DNA of 64,000 nucleotides, taken from Bugula neritina. Lineage: Eukaryota; Bryozoa; Gymnolaemata; Cheilostomatida; Bugulidae. The position numbers were made by a program, and so were the translations under genes. The stretch lies in the NCBI GenBank assembly GCA_964035545.1, contig OZ037773.1:994251-1058250 (forward strand). The letters are read 5' to 3'. Under the pieces are notes generated by a model, which saw only the letters and a list, made by a program, of their open reading frames with translations, was not told the origin of the DNA and searched no databases. Shown here one piece after another: positions 10,767-21,868 of this stretch. Numbering within the stretch: position 1 is the first letter of the stretch; every line of letters starts with the position of its first letter.

Positions 10767-11628
10767 CACCTGTACTTCACAAGTTATGTTTCTGAGATTT
10801 TCTGCCAGCTCACTAAAATATGGTTTCGGCGATGCTGAGGTTTGCCTGAGACTTCCAGTAAGATAGTAGCTGCAGCAGGTTGATGCAATTATAAATTATT
10901 ATATCTGCTCCCTCACCGTATGTAGACTACAGTTTATCTATAACATTCAAGAGAGAATATAAAGTACATTCAAAAAGTAATAGGATGCATGAGGCCCAAT
11001 AATTAAGTAAAGATAAAGTTTAAATGTACAAGTTTGAAGTAAGTTAGATATTTTGGTCTGGCATAGAAATTGCTCTAAACGAAGAATGCAATAATATATG
11101 TATACATATATATATGTATATGACACATGATTTTATAACTTCTTTGGACAATGCAAATAGGATTACTTAGTAGTGTGGCTTTTAAATAAGTAATTGCGAT
11201 GTTGATAGTACTACATGCCATGATCACGTGTCTAAAAATTTGTAATATTGACTTTTGAAATAAAACGCTAATTGATGAAGAAATGGGAATGAATAAAGAA
11301 GCCGAAAGATAGAACAGATTTTGTTCATTAATGGAGATATACATATGTATATGTGTGAATATTTCTTCCTGTAAACATATAGATGATATATACAATATTT
11401 TAAATGCTTAATAAATTATTTAACCTTAATATAGCCCGTTACAAAGATCAACACGTGAGCATAGGCTGATATATTTTATCATATTATAGTTTAAAAAAAT
11501 TATTCTGTAGATCATAGACTGAAGTACAATTATTGATGATATAACTTACAAAATACAAAAATGAGCCAACAACAACAGACCCTTCTTACGTCAATCCCTA
11601 TCTTGGCTGTAAGCTGACAACATACCTA
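10767..11628. other. Intergenic sequence, nothing recognised
   Basis: AT-rich with a small TA-rich patch near 11095-11120. No supported gene or repeat end. Confidence 0.5.
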
Positions 11629-11937
11629 TGTTAATGTTTTCCAGAATTAGGGTTGATATGCAATCCAGAGAGTCTAATTACTTGCTATAGAACTGCACCA
11701 GGATAAGTCGAGTGAACGAGTATATATTTTAAACACAATAATACATTACAAAAACGATACAAATACATTTGACAATTCTACACATCTAGGCTATTCAGCA
11801 CTCTAACTTCGACTAACTAACAGCAGGAAAACTAATACTGCTGCTAACTATCAAAACCGCTAATTGGCTATCACTTGTTCCGGGTCAATTACACGACCCT
11901 GTATACTGTGCTGCTGGTAGCCCCACGAGCCACCACA
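11629..11937 (-). repeat. E2 3' LTR, 309 bp
   Basis: On the minus strand it begins TGTGGTGGCTCG and ends TAACA. It is preceded (11938-11970) by the polypurine tract CTGGTGGGGGCGG and a perfect CAGAAAG/CTTTCTG stem with a 4-nt loop. Confidence 0.93.
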
Positions 11938-12224
11938 CCGCCCCCACCAGCAGAAAGCCCTCTTTCTGATATAAAAAATATTTCTTCATTACCCACATAC
12001 ATCAGTAGACAAAATTGGAAAAAGACAATATCTAAGATATACAATAACAGACAGAGTCATTATAACAGCAGGCTACATACAATTGGCCAGCTATAGAGGA
12101 GAAATACCGGCTAGCTGTGGTATTGGGCAAAGGGTCGACCTGTCGAGCAGTCAAGCATTTACATGATAGTCTTGGGTCTCCCAAGAGGACGAAGTTGTGG
12201 ATTATTCCGGCAGCAGAACCAGAG

Positions 12225-13267
12225 TCAGTGTTGGGCACGCCGATGTTTGGCTTGGCACGTACGTAGCTTCCGTTTAATCCGGCCCACCGATCCTTTTAGT
12301 TGGAAGAGCCTCGTCGTGGTATTAAGCAAGTCCGGTGCTAACTGGGTAAATTCCTCTTGCAGGCGGAGGAGGCGTTCCTCCACTGTGGCCAGGCGAGCAG
12401 GGTCTGGGGACGGTGTCCGTCTGCGGCGCAGAGGGGGACTGGGAGACCTGGTTCGTCTCTTCGTCGGGGTAGGGGAGACCTCTCCTTCTTCAGGATAGGA
12501 AAACTCTTCGGGGGTGTACGCAATCTGAGGGCGGTCAGATACCAATGGAGATTGTTGCCTGGCATAGTTTAGTACACGCTGGAAACCTGAGGTCAGGACG
12601 GCTGACAACATCGCCTTCTTTACCAGGGGTCGTATCAGAGTGAGGAATTCTGGATAGAGCTTGGCATCCACCACGTAATTCTCTCCGGAGAAACAGCCCG
12701 TCGCTCGATGTCTGGTGACGGGGTAGGGGTAGACATCATTGTATCCACAGGGGCAGAATGTGAGTAAGAGATGGGCGTTGACATGTAGCTTCAAGGAGCG
12801 GTGAGAGGCACATTCTTCGTCACAAATCTGGCACCGCGTCCGTCCTCTGGACCCCCAGGCCGTTTCTATCTGCTCCTCTGTTTCTAGTGGCTCGGGCCGG
12901 TCACCATTGGCATACTCCTCAGGATGCGGAGCAGGAAGTGCTCTATCCCGTACCCTGGTTGTAACGGGTCGAGTGTAATCTGAAAAAGTTTCAACAGTGT
13001 TAGTATAGTACACTGTCGTGTTGTCAGCTTGAACAGTCTGGCAACTACTCTCTCAGTTACCTCGTAGAGATTTATGGTAGTGAATAGTCAGATAGAACAC
13101 GTATTGCAATGAGATTATAAAATCTCTAAGTCAACTGAGTTCTTACTACGGTAGTTCACTAACCTATCTCCAGCTCGTTTGACTCAGTGAGTCGGAGCTG
13201 AGCGATGCAATCTAGTTTCATATTAAGATATAGTTAACTCACCCCACGATCTGTTGTCGTAAGACAT
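12225..13267 (-). CDS. E2 ORF3: spliced two-zinc-finger, coiled-coil protein
   Basis: Exons 13267-13243 (25 nt, ATG) and 12979-12225, intron 12980-13242 (263 bp). The donor is GTGAGT, the acceptor TTTTTCAG, and a perfect TACTAAC branch site lies at 13005-12999, about 19 nt upstream of the acceptor. The phase-1 G completes the first codon of exon 2; the product is 259 aa and fully open. It has a C2H2 finger (C-x2-C-x12-H-x3-H), a second C-x-C-x12-H-x4-C motif and a C-terminal leucine-rich helix ending in a basic stretch. The sequence is much closer to E4 ORF3 than to E1 ORF3, although the pol next to it is E1-like. Function not known. Confidence 0.82.
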
Positions 13268-16200
13268 ACTGAATTTGTGAAATGGTTTGAACTAATGCTT
13301 AGAAACACATCTACTCTTGACTGCATCAGCGTATGAAAAGATCGAGCAACGTGGTTGGGGTGCGTGATTAAGACTTTGTGCACCCGGCGGATGAATTTTG
13401 TTTCTATTTCCGCCGATACAAAAGTTGATATTTCCGTGGTGTTGACAACTCCCACATTTGCTCGATACTTTTCTCGTACGGTTTTCCCCTAGACTTTCAT
13501 ACGCGCCGCTTTTAACGCAGTCGCATATGAAGTCCTTCAAGTATGCGGGGGGTTGCCTCGTTCGCTGTCCCCTTTCTAGGGGGGGTGACACGCTCGCCGG
13601 TTCGTTAGCAGGGGCCTCTAATGGCGTCTCTACTTCACCGTTGGCGGTCACCTCTTCTTGTTCTCCGGATGGAGCCCCTCCCTCCGTGGGGTTTGCACTT
13701 CCGGAACCGGCTCGGTTTATGGAAGTGATGGAAATAGACTTGGTGGCGGCGGACACGCTTCTGTTGGCAAAAGCTGTCGCTCTTCTCTCACCAAGTTTTC
13801 CTCCCGCGGTATGACCACTTCATATTCAGGTCCATGCCGCCGTCGCCCGCGTGTTGTTGTCTGCCTCCTGGGCTCCAACAACGGGGGGGCTTCTCCCACT
13901 GCGTCGGGGCTAGCCCAATACTGCTTCAAGCGAGACTCATTCTGGATAGACACCTGTCCTGAGCGCTCAATCTTGTACGTATGATTGGGCATAGCCTCGA
14001 CGATCACGTAGGGTCCTACGAACTTAGGCTTCAGTTTATCAGCCTGTCCGCGACGCCTACGGTAATTGACCATCCACACCTTATCCCCTGTTTGGTAGAG
14101 GGGTGGTTCCTCGGAATCTTCGTGTTGCACCTTCCACTGCTGTTCGCGCAGTATATCGTGTGCGGCCTTCATCCGTTCAACTAGCTCACTGGCATACTCG
14201 TGAATCGAGTTGTCTAGCTCTGGCACGTGGTAGGTGAGATGGTCAGGTGCCCGGGTCTCTTTCCCGAGCATCAAGAGGTTTGGGGTCTCACCAGTACTGG
14301 TGTGTGGGGTGCTACGGTATGCACACATGACCTGCGGCAACACCGTGTCCCATTCCTCTTGACTGCGTCCAAGGAGGAGACTCCGGAGCGCATCACCTAT
14401 CATCCGGTTGTTGCGCTTCACCACCCCATTACCTTGTGGGTGATAGGGGGTGGTCCTGCTCTGATTTACTCCCCAGAGGCGGCAAAGGTCGCTCATCAGT
14501 TGAGACTGGAATTGAGCGCCTTGATCAGAGTGTATCTGTTCGGGGAGACCGAAATAACAGAGTACATGTTGGTCCAGTACCCTGGCCACTGTTGAGGCTG
14601 ACGCGTCTGGGATGGCCAGAGTATCCGCCCACCTAGTGAAGTGGTCGGTTAATACTAAGATCCAACTATTGCCTCTGGGGGTCAGGGGCATGGGTCCGAC
14701 CAGGTCAACCGCTACCACTTGCCACGGCCTGCCAGCATATAGCCTTCGCCATCCTGCTTCACCAGGGAGACGGCCATGTTTGCTGGCCTGGCAGATTTCG
14801 CACTGCTTTACTCTGAGCCGGACATCCCGCCCCATTTTGGGCCAATACCACCGGAGTTGCAATTTGGAGATCACTCTCTTGACCCCTGCGTGGGCCTGTT
14901 TGCGAGTGTCCCAGATTAACTCACGGCGTATGGCACTGGGGCAGACCACCCTTTTCCTCTCCGGGTGTCTAGAGAGATGGTCAATAGACCATCCTGCCCG
15001 ATCCTCAGCGAGTCCCAACGCTGGCAGAGTAGCCGGAACTCGGCGCATCCCTGCCATATGCGTTCCTCGCTGGGTCGTCGCCCATCCTTTTTGGCCCGAT
15101 ATATGTCTGCCACTACCCCAGGCGACTCCTCTTGGAGCTTCTGCAGCTCCTGGACATTATCGGCCAGTACAGGATTGGCGCATAGGTTCTGTACAACCTC
15201 TGGGGACTCGTCAACCTCCTGCCTGAGTTGACCCTGGTCCCAGTCAAACGGTGCTCCGTGGTGAGCCAATGTCTCCAACTCGCATCGCGGGGGACCTCCG
15301 TCCCTCCTCTCGATGTTGAGACACTGTTTGCAACCTCCATCAGGTCGGCGGCTCAAACCATCCGCATTGCTGTGTCTCTTGCCCGGTCGATGTTCGATCC
15401 GGTACGAGAATTCAGCTAGGATTTCGAGCCACCGGGCGACCTGACTAGAGGGATCTGCTCTCTTGCACAACCAGATCAGCGAGGCATGATCCGTACGCAG
15501 CCGGATCTTCCTGCCATATAAGTATGCTCTGAAGTGCTTCACTGACTTGATTACTGCCAGCAGCTCCTTGCGGGTAGTGCAGTAATTTTGTTCAGTAGGC
15601 GAGAGAGACTTGCTGTAGTAGGCTACTACTACCTCTCGGCCTTCCTGCACCTGAGACAGCACAGCGCCAACATTTTGGTCACTGGCGTCAGTGTCGAGGA
15701 TGTACTCCAGAGTGGGGTTTGGGTAGGCCAAGATGGGCGCCGTAAGTAGGCGGCCCTTGAGGCGGTCGAACGCTCCTTGTTCGACTGGGGTCCACTGCCA
15801 CGTCACTCCCTTTGCGGTGAGCCGGTTTAACGGCTGTGCTATGCCCGCAAAGTCTGGTATGTATTGCCTGTAATACCCTACCAGCCCCAAGAAAGCCCGG
15901 AGTCCGGTCAAGTCTTGAGGAGTGACCCAGTCTTCTATCGCCCGTACCTTTTCGGGATCCGTTGCCACACCCTTTCGACCGACAACGTGCCCCAGGTACT
16001 TGACCTCCGGCTGCAATAGAGCGCACTTGGAAGGTTTGAGTTTAAGACCGGCACCTCGGAGTCTTTCGAAGACCTCCTGCAGACGACTGACATGCGTCTC
16101 GAAGTCTGGAGAGATCACGATGACATCATCGAGGTAGATCAGCAGTGTCTTCCAATGGAGCCCACTGAGGACTTGCTCCATCAGCCTCTGGAAGGTGGCT

Positions 16201-17909
16201 GGGGCGGAGGTTAACCCGAAAGGCAACACCTTCCACTTCCACAAACCGTCCCGTGTGATAAACGCCGCTTTCTCCTGGGCGTCGGGACTCAGAGGAACTT
16301 GCCAGTAGCCACTCAGCTAGTCTAACGTACTGAAGTACTTGCTGCCGGCTAGGGCATCCAATGACTCGTCAATACGAGGTAGAGGGTAGGCGTCTTGTAT
16401 GGTTATGCTATTGAGCTTGCGGTAATCTACACAGAACCTCCAACTGCCGTCTTTCTTCCGGACCAGTACGACCGGCGAGCTCCACGCACTATGGGCGGGC
16501 TCTATCAGTCCCCGGTTCAGAAGATCCCGTACTTGTCGGCTAACCTCCTTTTCTTTTTCCTGCCCCAGCCTACGTGTGGCTTGCCGGACAGGGACTGTCC
16601 CTGCAGTCAGCGGTATTTCGTGTCTGACAACTCCAGTCAGCCCCACGTCATGATCTCCGCTGCTGAACACATCACCGTAGTTGCGTAGTAACTTCGCCAT
16701 AGCCTGGCGTTCTTTGTTACTCGCGCAGCCGCTACAGGCTGTGTCATACAACTCCCGGAGATGTGCTGGGACTGTCCCTCGCCCTTGAGTAGGGCACCGA
16801 GGGAATGCCTCCGTCGCATCACCCAGCAACGGGCCCACGTCTTCCTCCCGAACAGAGTGAAAACGGCCCAGCATAGACCCAGCCGGAAGCTTGACAGACT
16901 CGGTAAAGGGGTTGACGCACTGCACTAAGTTCTCCCCTTGCTCAGTCAGCTGATTCAGACTGCTGGCAAGTTGGATCTTTTCGTGCGCGCCTTCAACTAC
17001 CCCGAGTCCAGAGATCTGGCTATTGTTCACCCTGCAGTGAATGGTAGCCCGGGAGCGGCCTGGTATGGTACGGTTGCGTACCACCTGCACACCTCCCACT
17101 AAATGGCGGCCGAACTTGTCGACGCAGGCGAGTTCTCGCCCGGACATCACCATCGCAGATTTACTAAAATCTATGTGACATCCGTGCCGTTTTAGGAATG
17201 GCATCCCGAGGATGGCGTCCTTCTTGAGCTGACTGACGATGAACTTCTCTTGGATCGTTTTATCACGGACTCGTCCCGTCAGCTCAATTATACCATAGAA
17301 GGGAAGGCACGACCCGTCAGCTAGGGTGCCATACTCCCCCTCATATGGTTCCATCTCGCCTCTGACCCTAGCACTGAGGGTGTCGAAGAGTTGGCGGCTT
17401 AAGAGGTTCGTGGTACAGCCCGAATCAATGAGGAAAGTAACAGCTTTGCCTTCCAGTTTACCGGGCAAGAAATAGCTGTTCCCATGGGGCTGCACCTGAA
17501 CTCTCTCTTCAGGCCTTACTCTTGCAGGGAGTACCTCCCTCGCTTTGGGTCGCGAAGGAGGTCTCTTGGGATGGTGGTAAGTGGGCCTCGGAGGTGCTGA
17601 GGCTAGATTTCCGGCTACCTTTGTTGGCTCCCATCCAGATTCTTGGGCTGGTAGCCCTTCGAATCGATTGTGGAGGGGCATGGAAAAGGTAGCGGCGGGG
17701 CGGAGCCCCTTGCTGGTCCGTCGTGGCTGTTGCCACTGTTGGTTGCCAGTACGCGGTGCCCGTCTGGGTGACCTGCGTTTCTTCTTCCCTGGAGGTTTCA
17801 TCGTCGGCCCGCAGGAGGTGGGAACATCTGCGGGCCGCGGTAGTTTAACCCCGGAGTTAGGAAGGGACAGTACTTGCGAAAATGTCCTTGATTCCCGCAT
17901 ACCCAGCAA
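13268..17909 (-). pseudogene. pol: E2 pol (protease, RT, RNase H, integrase, tail), broken
   Basis: The frame lies -1 relative to gag and overlaps it by about 110 nt, so it is probably expressed by -1 frameshifting. The N-terminal linker is basic and proline-rich; the protease has the active-site DSG in FLIDSGCTTN. RT is complete apart from a TAG at 16317-16319 replacing the leucine codon of LDLLSGYW; the frame resumes unchanged. RNase H is intact. A 13-bp deletion near 14970 shifts the frame before the integrase zinc domain, and the catalytic glutamate of the D,D-35-E triad is lysine (NGVVKRNN). The tail has a nonsense codon and a C-run deletion near 13700, then continues to a C-x2-C-x2-H-x5-C motif (about 13430). 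The copy is dead in cis. Confidence 0.93.
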
Positions 17910-18751
17910 AAACTGACCGTTTCTCCCGGTGGCGGCGCCAGTGGCCGTACGGGCTCAGCGGCGGTGCCTACAGGGGTTTGTGGCGTCAGTGTTGCTATCA
18001 GTTTGGCCAGCATGTCTGTCAGTTGAGTGAGTTTCGATGCTGTCGCTAACTGAGCCACGGCAGCCGCGGCGGAGGTTTCCTCCTCTCGTCCCGCTGCCGT
18101 GTCCGCGCGGTCTACCTCCACTTGACGGGAGCTCCCGCGACTTTTATGCATTTGATTTGCTAGGAGGTAAGCTTCCCCCTCTGTCAGAGCGTCTTCAACG
18201 GTGGTGACTCCCCTAGCTAGAAACTGGTGGTGGAGACCCAGATCGTCGACAGATGCTATGAAAGCCTCGAGGGTATACCTCTCGTGGTTGACTGGGGGCA
18301 AGTCGCTGTATGCGATCTGTGCCAGCTTCATGACCGCCGCGGCATGTTCCCGCAGCGGGGTGCGTGGATCACGCCGCAACCTTTGCAATCGGGCCCGGGC
18401 ATCTGTAGCAGAGAGCCCGAAGCGGGCCCGCAGAGAAGCAAAGATATTATCAATGTCTACGCCCAGCCCATAAGGCTTGGCTTTGTCCATCAATGCCATT
18501 CTAAGCTTCAGCAGGGCCACCCTAGGGGGCCACTGGGCGACGTCCATTACGTCGCTAAACTCTTGGATGAACTGCTCCACCCCCTCTTCGCCCGTGAAGG
18601 TGGGCGCCTTTAACCGGTAGCGGTCTTCAGTTAGTTCTCGCGGAACCCTTCGCTCTTCTACTACATGGTTAACAGGCATTGTCTCTACAGCATTGTCTCT
18701 ACGCTCACCTTCTGCTGCCAGTGGTTGCGTTCCAGCATTTTCAGTCTCCAT
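17798..18751 (-). CDS. gag: E2 gag (capsid-nucleocapsid)
   Basis: An uninterrupted 317-aa frame starting 13 nt after the primer-binding site. The capsid-like region carries the APTFTGEEGVEQFIQEF block and a conserved RARFGL...LREHA segment typical of retrotransposon gag. One CCHC zinc knuckle (CWVCGNQGHFRKYC, C-x2-C-x4-H-x4-C) sits near residue 285. It would form the particle and bind the RNA genome. The homologous E7 gag lacks the knuckle. This gag looks intact and could in principle be supplied in trans. Confidence 0.92.
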   Translation of the reverse strand: METENAGTQPLAAEGERRDNAVETMPVNHVVEERRVPRELTEDRYRLKAPTFTGEEGVEQFIQEFSDVMDVAQWPPRVALLKLRMALMDKAKPYGLGVDIDNIFASLRARFGLSATDARARLQRLRRDPRTPLREHAAAVMKLAQIAYSDLPPVNHERYTLEAFIASVDDLGLHHQFLARGVTTVEDALTEGEAYLLANQMHKSRGSSRQVEVDRADTAAGREEETSAAAAVAQLATASKLTQLTDMLAKLIATLTPQTPVGTAAEPVRPLAPPPGETVSFCWVCGNQGHFRKYCPFLTPGLNYRGPQMFPPPAGRR

Positions 18752-18763
18752 CTTGGATGCACT

Positions 18764-18781
18764 ATCCCACTGCTGCCACCA
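18764..18781 (-). promoter_or_regulatory. E2 primer-binding site, tRNA-Leu
   Basis: On the minus strand TGGTGGCAGCAGTGGGAT follows the LTR after one spacer base. Its complement matches the 3' end, including CCA, of animal tRNA-Leu (AAG/TAG type), with one mismatch from the form I know (ATCCCACCGCTGCCA). Confidence 0.85.
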
Positions 18782-18782
18782 C

Positions 18783-19090
18783 TGTTATGTTTTCCAGAAT
18801 TAGGGTTGATATGCAATCCAGAGAGTCTAATTACTTGCTATAGAACTGCACCAGGATAAGTCGAGTGAACGAGTATATATTTTAAACACAATAATACATT
18901 ACAAAAACGATACAAATACATTTGACAATTCTAAACATCTAGGCTATTCAGCACTCTAACTTCGACTAACTAACAGCGGGAAAACTAATACTGCTGCTAA
19001 CTATCAAAACCGCTAATTGGCTATCACTTGTTCCGGGTCAATTACGCGACCCTGTATACTGTGCTGCTGGTAGCTCCACGAGCCACCACA
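18783..19090 (-). repeat. E2 5' LTR, 308 bp
   Basis: TG...CA ends; nearly identical to 11629-11937. It would carry the promoter, but no clear TATA position can be assigned by eye. Confidence 0.93.
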
Positions 19091-20252
19091 CCTAACCGAA
19101 TTCCGCTACAATTTCTGCTGCCAGTTTTCGTTAGCCAGTTTTCACCAGTTATTGCCGGTATCCTTAAATTTTGAACCACCGCCAAGAAGATCCAGCATGA
19201 AAGGAGACGCCAAATCTTTGAAAATCTTTGTTGATATTATGAAGAAGATAAAAGCAAATGAAGATAATGAAGACAGTTGCAGCACAGAAAATACAGCAGT
19301 AGTAGCAGCAGTAACAATAATATTAATGTTAGAAGGAATATCTAGAAAATTGACTAGTTGACACACATATCAGTAATATAGACTGGTTGCAGTGAGTAAC
19401 TTTACAATTTTATGTTAAGGAAATATTGACCTCTTTTTATTATTATTCTATTTGAACTAATAATGATGATGATGAACTCTTTATTTGATAGATCAATAGT
19501 ACAAGAAAAAATAAAATACTTCTATTTGCAGGCAAAGATGGAAGTTAATATTTTCGAATGTATAAAAATACAATCTGCAGTATATTTGCTTTCTGTATAA
19601 CAGTTTTTTTAAATATTATAAGGTACATATAATATTATTAAATACAGTATGATACTTGAAAATAGAAATTGTATACGAGTATTATATTGAGTACATGAGA
19701 GTTATAGCCTGGCCTTGATGGTCATCTGCTCTGGGTAATTAGAACAACAGTCTTCTAGTGAAGTTCAAGAAGGAAATGATTGATTTCCAGTTATCCATGG
19801 AGGGGTTAGTATGAGCTCTGGTGACATCATAGTGTAGTGAATTTACAGTTCACTATAAACTGTGAGTCCACTTATGCAAGGCCTTTCACCAGATTTCATA
19901 CAATTTGAATAGCCTTTATTATTGCGATAATTCACTCTGCCGCTACTGTTAACTGTTAACACTAGTCCGCACGATTACATAATAATAGAGTAACTTACAC
20001 ACAACTTTACAGTATTAGAACTCGATTCACTCTGCTGGCTACGCTGCCTAACTAGCTTCCACTACACATTTGTAGCCCCGCCTACTAATTAATTGTTAGC
20101 CACATCTCATTGGTCAACACGATGGTGCCATCCTGATGACACGATGTTGGCTGCATCATGTAACTGTCCGGGTGAGAAGTATCCTTTCGATATAATTAAT
20201 GCATTACTAAAAACTATTACAATAGTCCGCACACAAGTACATGTAGTGATAT
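19091..20252. other. Intergenic sequence, no supported gene
   Basis: A 69-codon lysine- and serine-rich frame at 19152-19361 resembles nothing I know. The rest is AT-rich without recognisable repeat ends. Confidence 0.45.
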
Positions 20253-20464
20253 TGTTGTAATTTGCACAATTACTATGCGTGAGTTTTTGCTTGCGTATTC
20301 AGTATGCTTTCTAACTAGTAATTACAAGGGTAGTAGCCAAATAATAATCTTTATTATCCACAATAAACACAGTATAAAACATTACATCAAATTACAGTAA
20401 TACAATAGCCATCTAACTATGTGCGTACGCTTCGAGTTCTCGCTCACAACAACGTGATAAGCTA
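20253..20464 (-). repeat. E3 3' LTR, truncated
   Basis: Matches 23256-23467 closely; similarity ends abruptly at GTGATAA, where intron sequence of ORF3 begins on the other side. Confidence 0.8.
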
Positions 20465-20679
20465 AGAGCTAACAGTGTTAAGGATTATACACTGAAGTAC
20501 CGCCGGCATGTACAGCCTGACAGGTGCTATGTTCAGTTAAACACTCGCGAGATTCAGGCTAATGAATAGTTGATCGAGAACACACTCGCTATGACAGATT
20601 ATTAGAATCTAAGTGGACGTGTGTTCCCACCACTGTGTTTCATTATCGAATCTTCAGCTTGCTAACTGGTATAGTTAGA

Positions 20680-21829
20680 CACAGGATAGTTAAGGGCATC
20701 CTCACTAAGAATATCATAAATTTCTCTCAAAATGTAGTTTAGGTTCTTGAATAATACTACTCTGCGGGTGGCATGTGTGTTGCCTACTTGCAATTGTTTA
20801 GCCTAAGATCAAACTACAACCAATAAGCAGCAACCTTCATTAGGGCTGCATTATCTATCAACATTCCATTATAGGCGCTACGAAAACAAAGTACCAAGCA
20901 AGCTATTCATTATAGCCTGCCAGCTAGCAAGCCTTTAATTAGCATGTACGCGCCAATATCTTCTCATCCCTACGTGCTCATTGAAGCGTGAAGCACTGCC
21001 CGCTGCTAATTGAGTCGGTTTACTTCATTTAGTACACACCAGCAACTTATGACCTAACATTAAAGTTTGCTCAAAATCAATTGAAATTTACTATACATGG
21101 CATTTTTATGTGCTGGGAGGGGATTCCCCAACATTAAAGCACAGGTCATTGTCATATGCACTTAATATTCTATATGTGCGACCGTTACGAAAAAACCGTA
21201 ACGGTCTGTAACCAAAACTAGCTGAATAATTAGGGAAAAACATGGGAAATGAAGCAAAATTAAAAAGAACTTTGATTATTTAGGTGTATTTATTGGTGTT
21301 TTACTAGTTTTGGCCAAAAAACCATGTTCATTACCAGCTAAATTGTGAAAAATAGCCAAAAACTGAAGATATCCAGTGTGTACTAAATTAAGTAAAATGA
21401 CCCAATTTACTATGAAAAAACATAGCATTTTCAGTGTATAAATCACCAATTTGTGGGCAATCTAGAAGAGTTATTGGAAAAAGAAAAAAATTACCCTGGA
21501 GAAATATCTCAGGATTCCAGCAGTGCAATTTCTAATTAGATATCATGCTTTGCTGCTGAGATATTTTACTGGTACTGAAAAGTCAGTTTTTCAGGCAAAA
21601 TTGGCCAAAATTAGGCAGTTTTTTGTCTATAACTTTGCAAAAAAAATTAAAATTGAAATTTCCAAAAAGTTACCCTGGAGGAAAAGAAGATCTACAGCAT
21701 AGTTTTTAAATTTTGACTCTAGCACAATTAGGTGAGATTTTATTTTACTGGTACTGAATTCTTATATGATTACAATGCAAACCTCAGCAAGGCAGTTGCA
21801 GCTAAAAGGTTGCCTTTAACTATCCTGTG
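20680..21829 (-). mobile_element. TIR element, CACAGGATAG family, copy b with nested insertion
   Basis: CACAGGATAGTTAAGGGCA at the left, inverted TTTAACTATCCTGTG at the right. The interior is inverted relative to copies a and c. Removing the nested 394-bp element leaves about 756 bp, matching the other copies. It sits inside the E3 ORF3 intron. Confidence 0.82.
21011..21404. mobile_element. Second TIR element (394 bp) nested in copy b
   Basis: Ends TGAGTCGGTTTACTTCATTT and an imperfect inverted copy (AATTAAGTAAAATGACCCA). A homologue lies at 38920-39345 in the Ig gene. Copy a of the host element has no insertion at the equivalent place (about 10440), giving an empty site. The interior has a small palindrome around ACCGTTACG. 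No coding capacity. Confidence 0.75.
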
Positions 21830-21868
21830 GAGCTTACTGATGTAGTCTAGTTCCCGTACCAAAAACAA

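Larger units (their letters stand above)
11629..19090 (-). mobile_element. E2: full-length gypsy element with both LTRs and ORF3
   Basis: Both LTRs (11629-11937 and 18783-19090), the primer-binding site, gag, pol and ORF3 are present on the minus strand. The flanking 4-bp CCTA (11625-11628 and 19091-19094) is a target duplication. By eye the LTRs differ at four substitutions and one indel, which indicates fairly recent insertion. Pol is disabled by a nonsense codon, a 13-bp deletion, an integrase E-to-K change and tail lesions. The LTR resembles family I, but ORF3 belongs to the E4 type. Confidence 0.95.

Noticed and set aside
10005-10770. Target-site duplication of the CACAGGATAG element
   Set aside because: Flanks of the three copies show no consistent direct repeat; only copy c suggests TT by comparison with an empty site.
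12225-13267. ORF3 as an envelope gene
   Set aside because: No signal peptide, no membrane helix, no cysteine pattern of a glycoprotein; zinc fingers and coiled coil instead.
19152-19361. 69-codon plus-strand frame as a gene
   Set aside because: No recognisable domain, start context or second copy; chance length for this composition.
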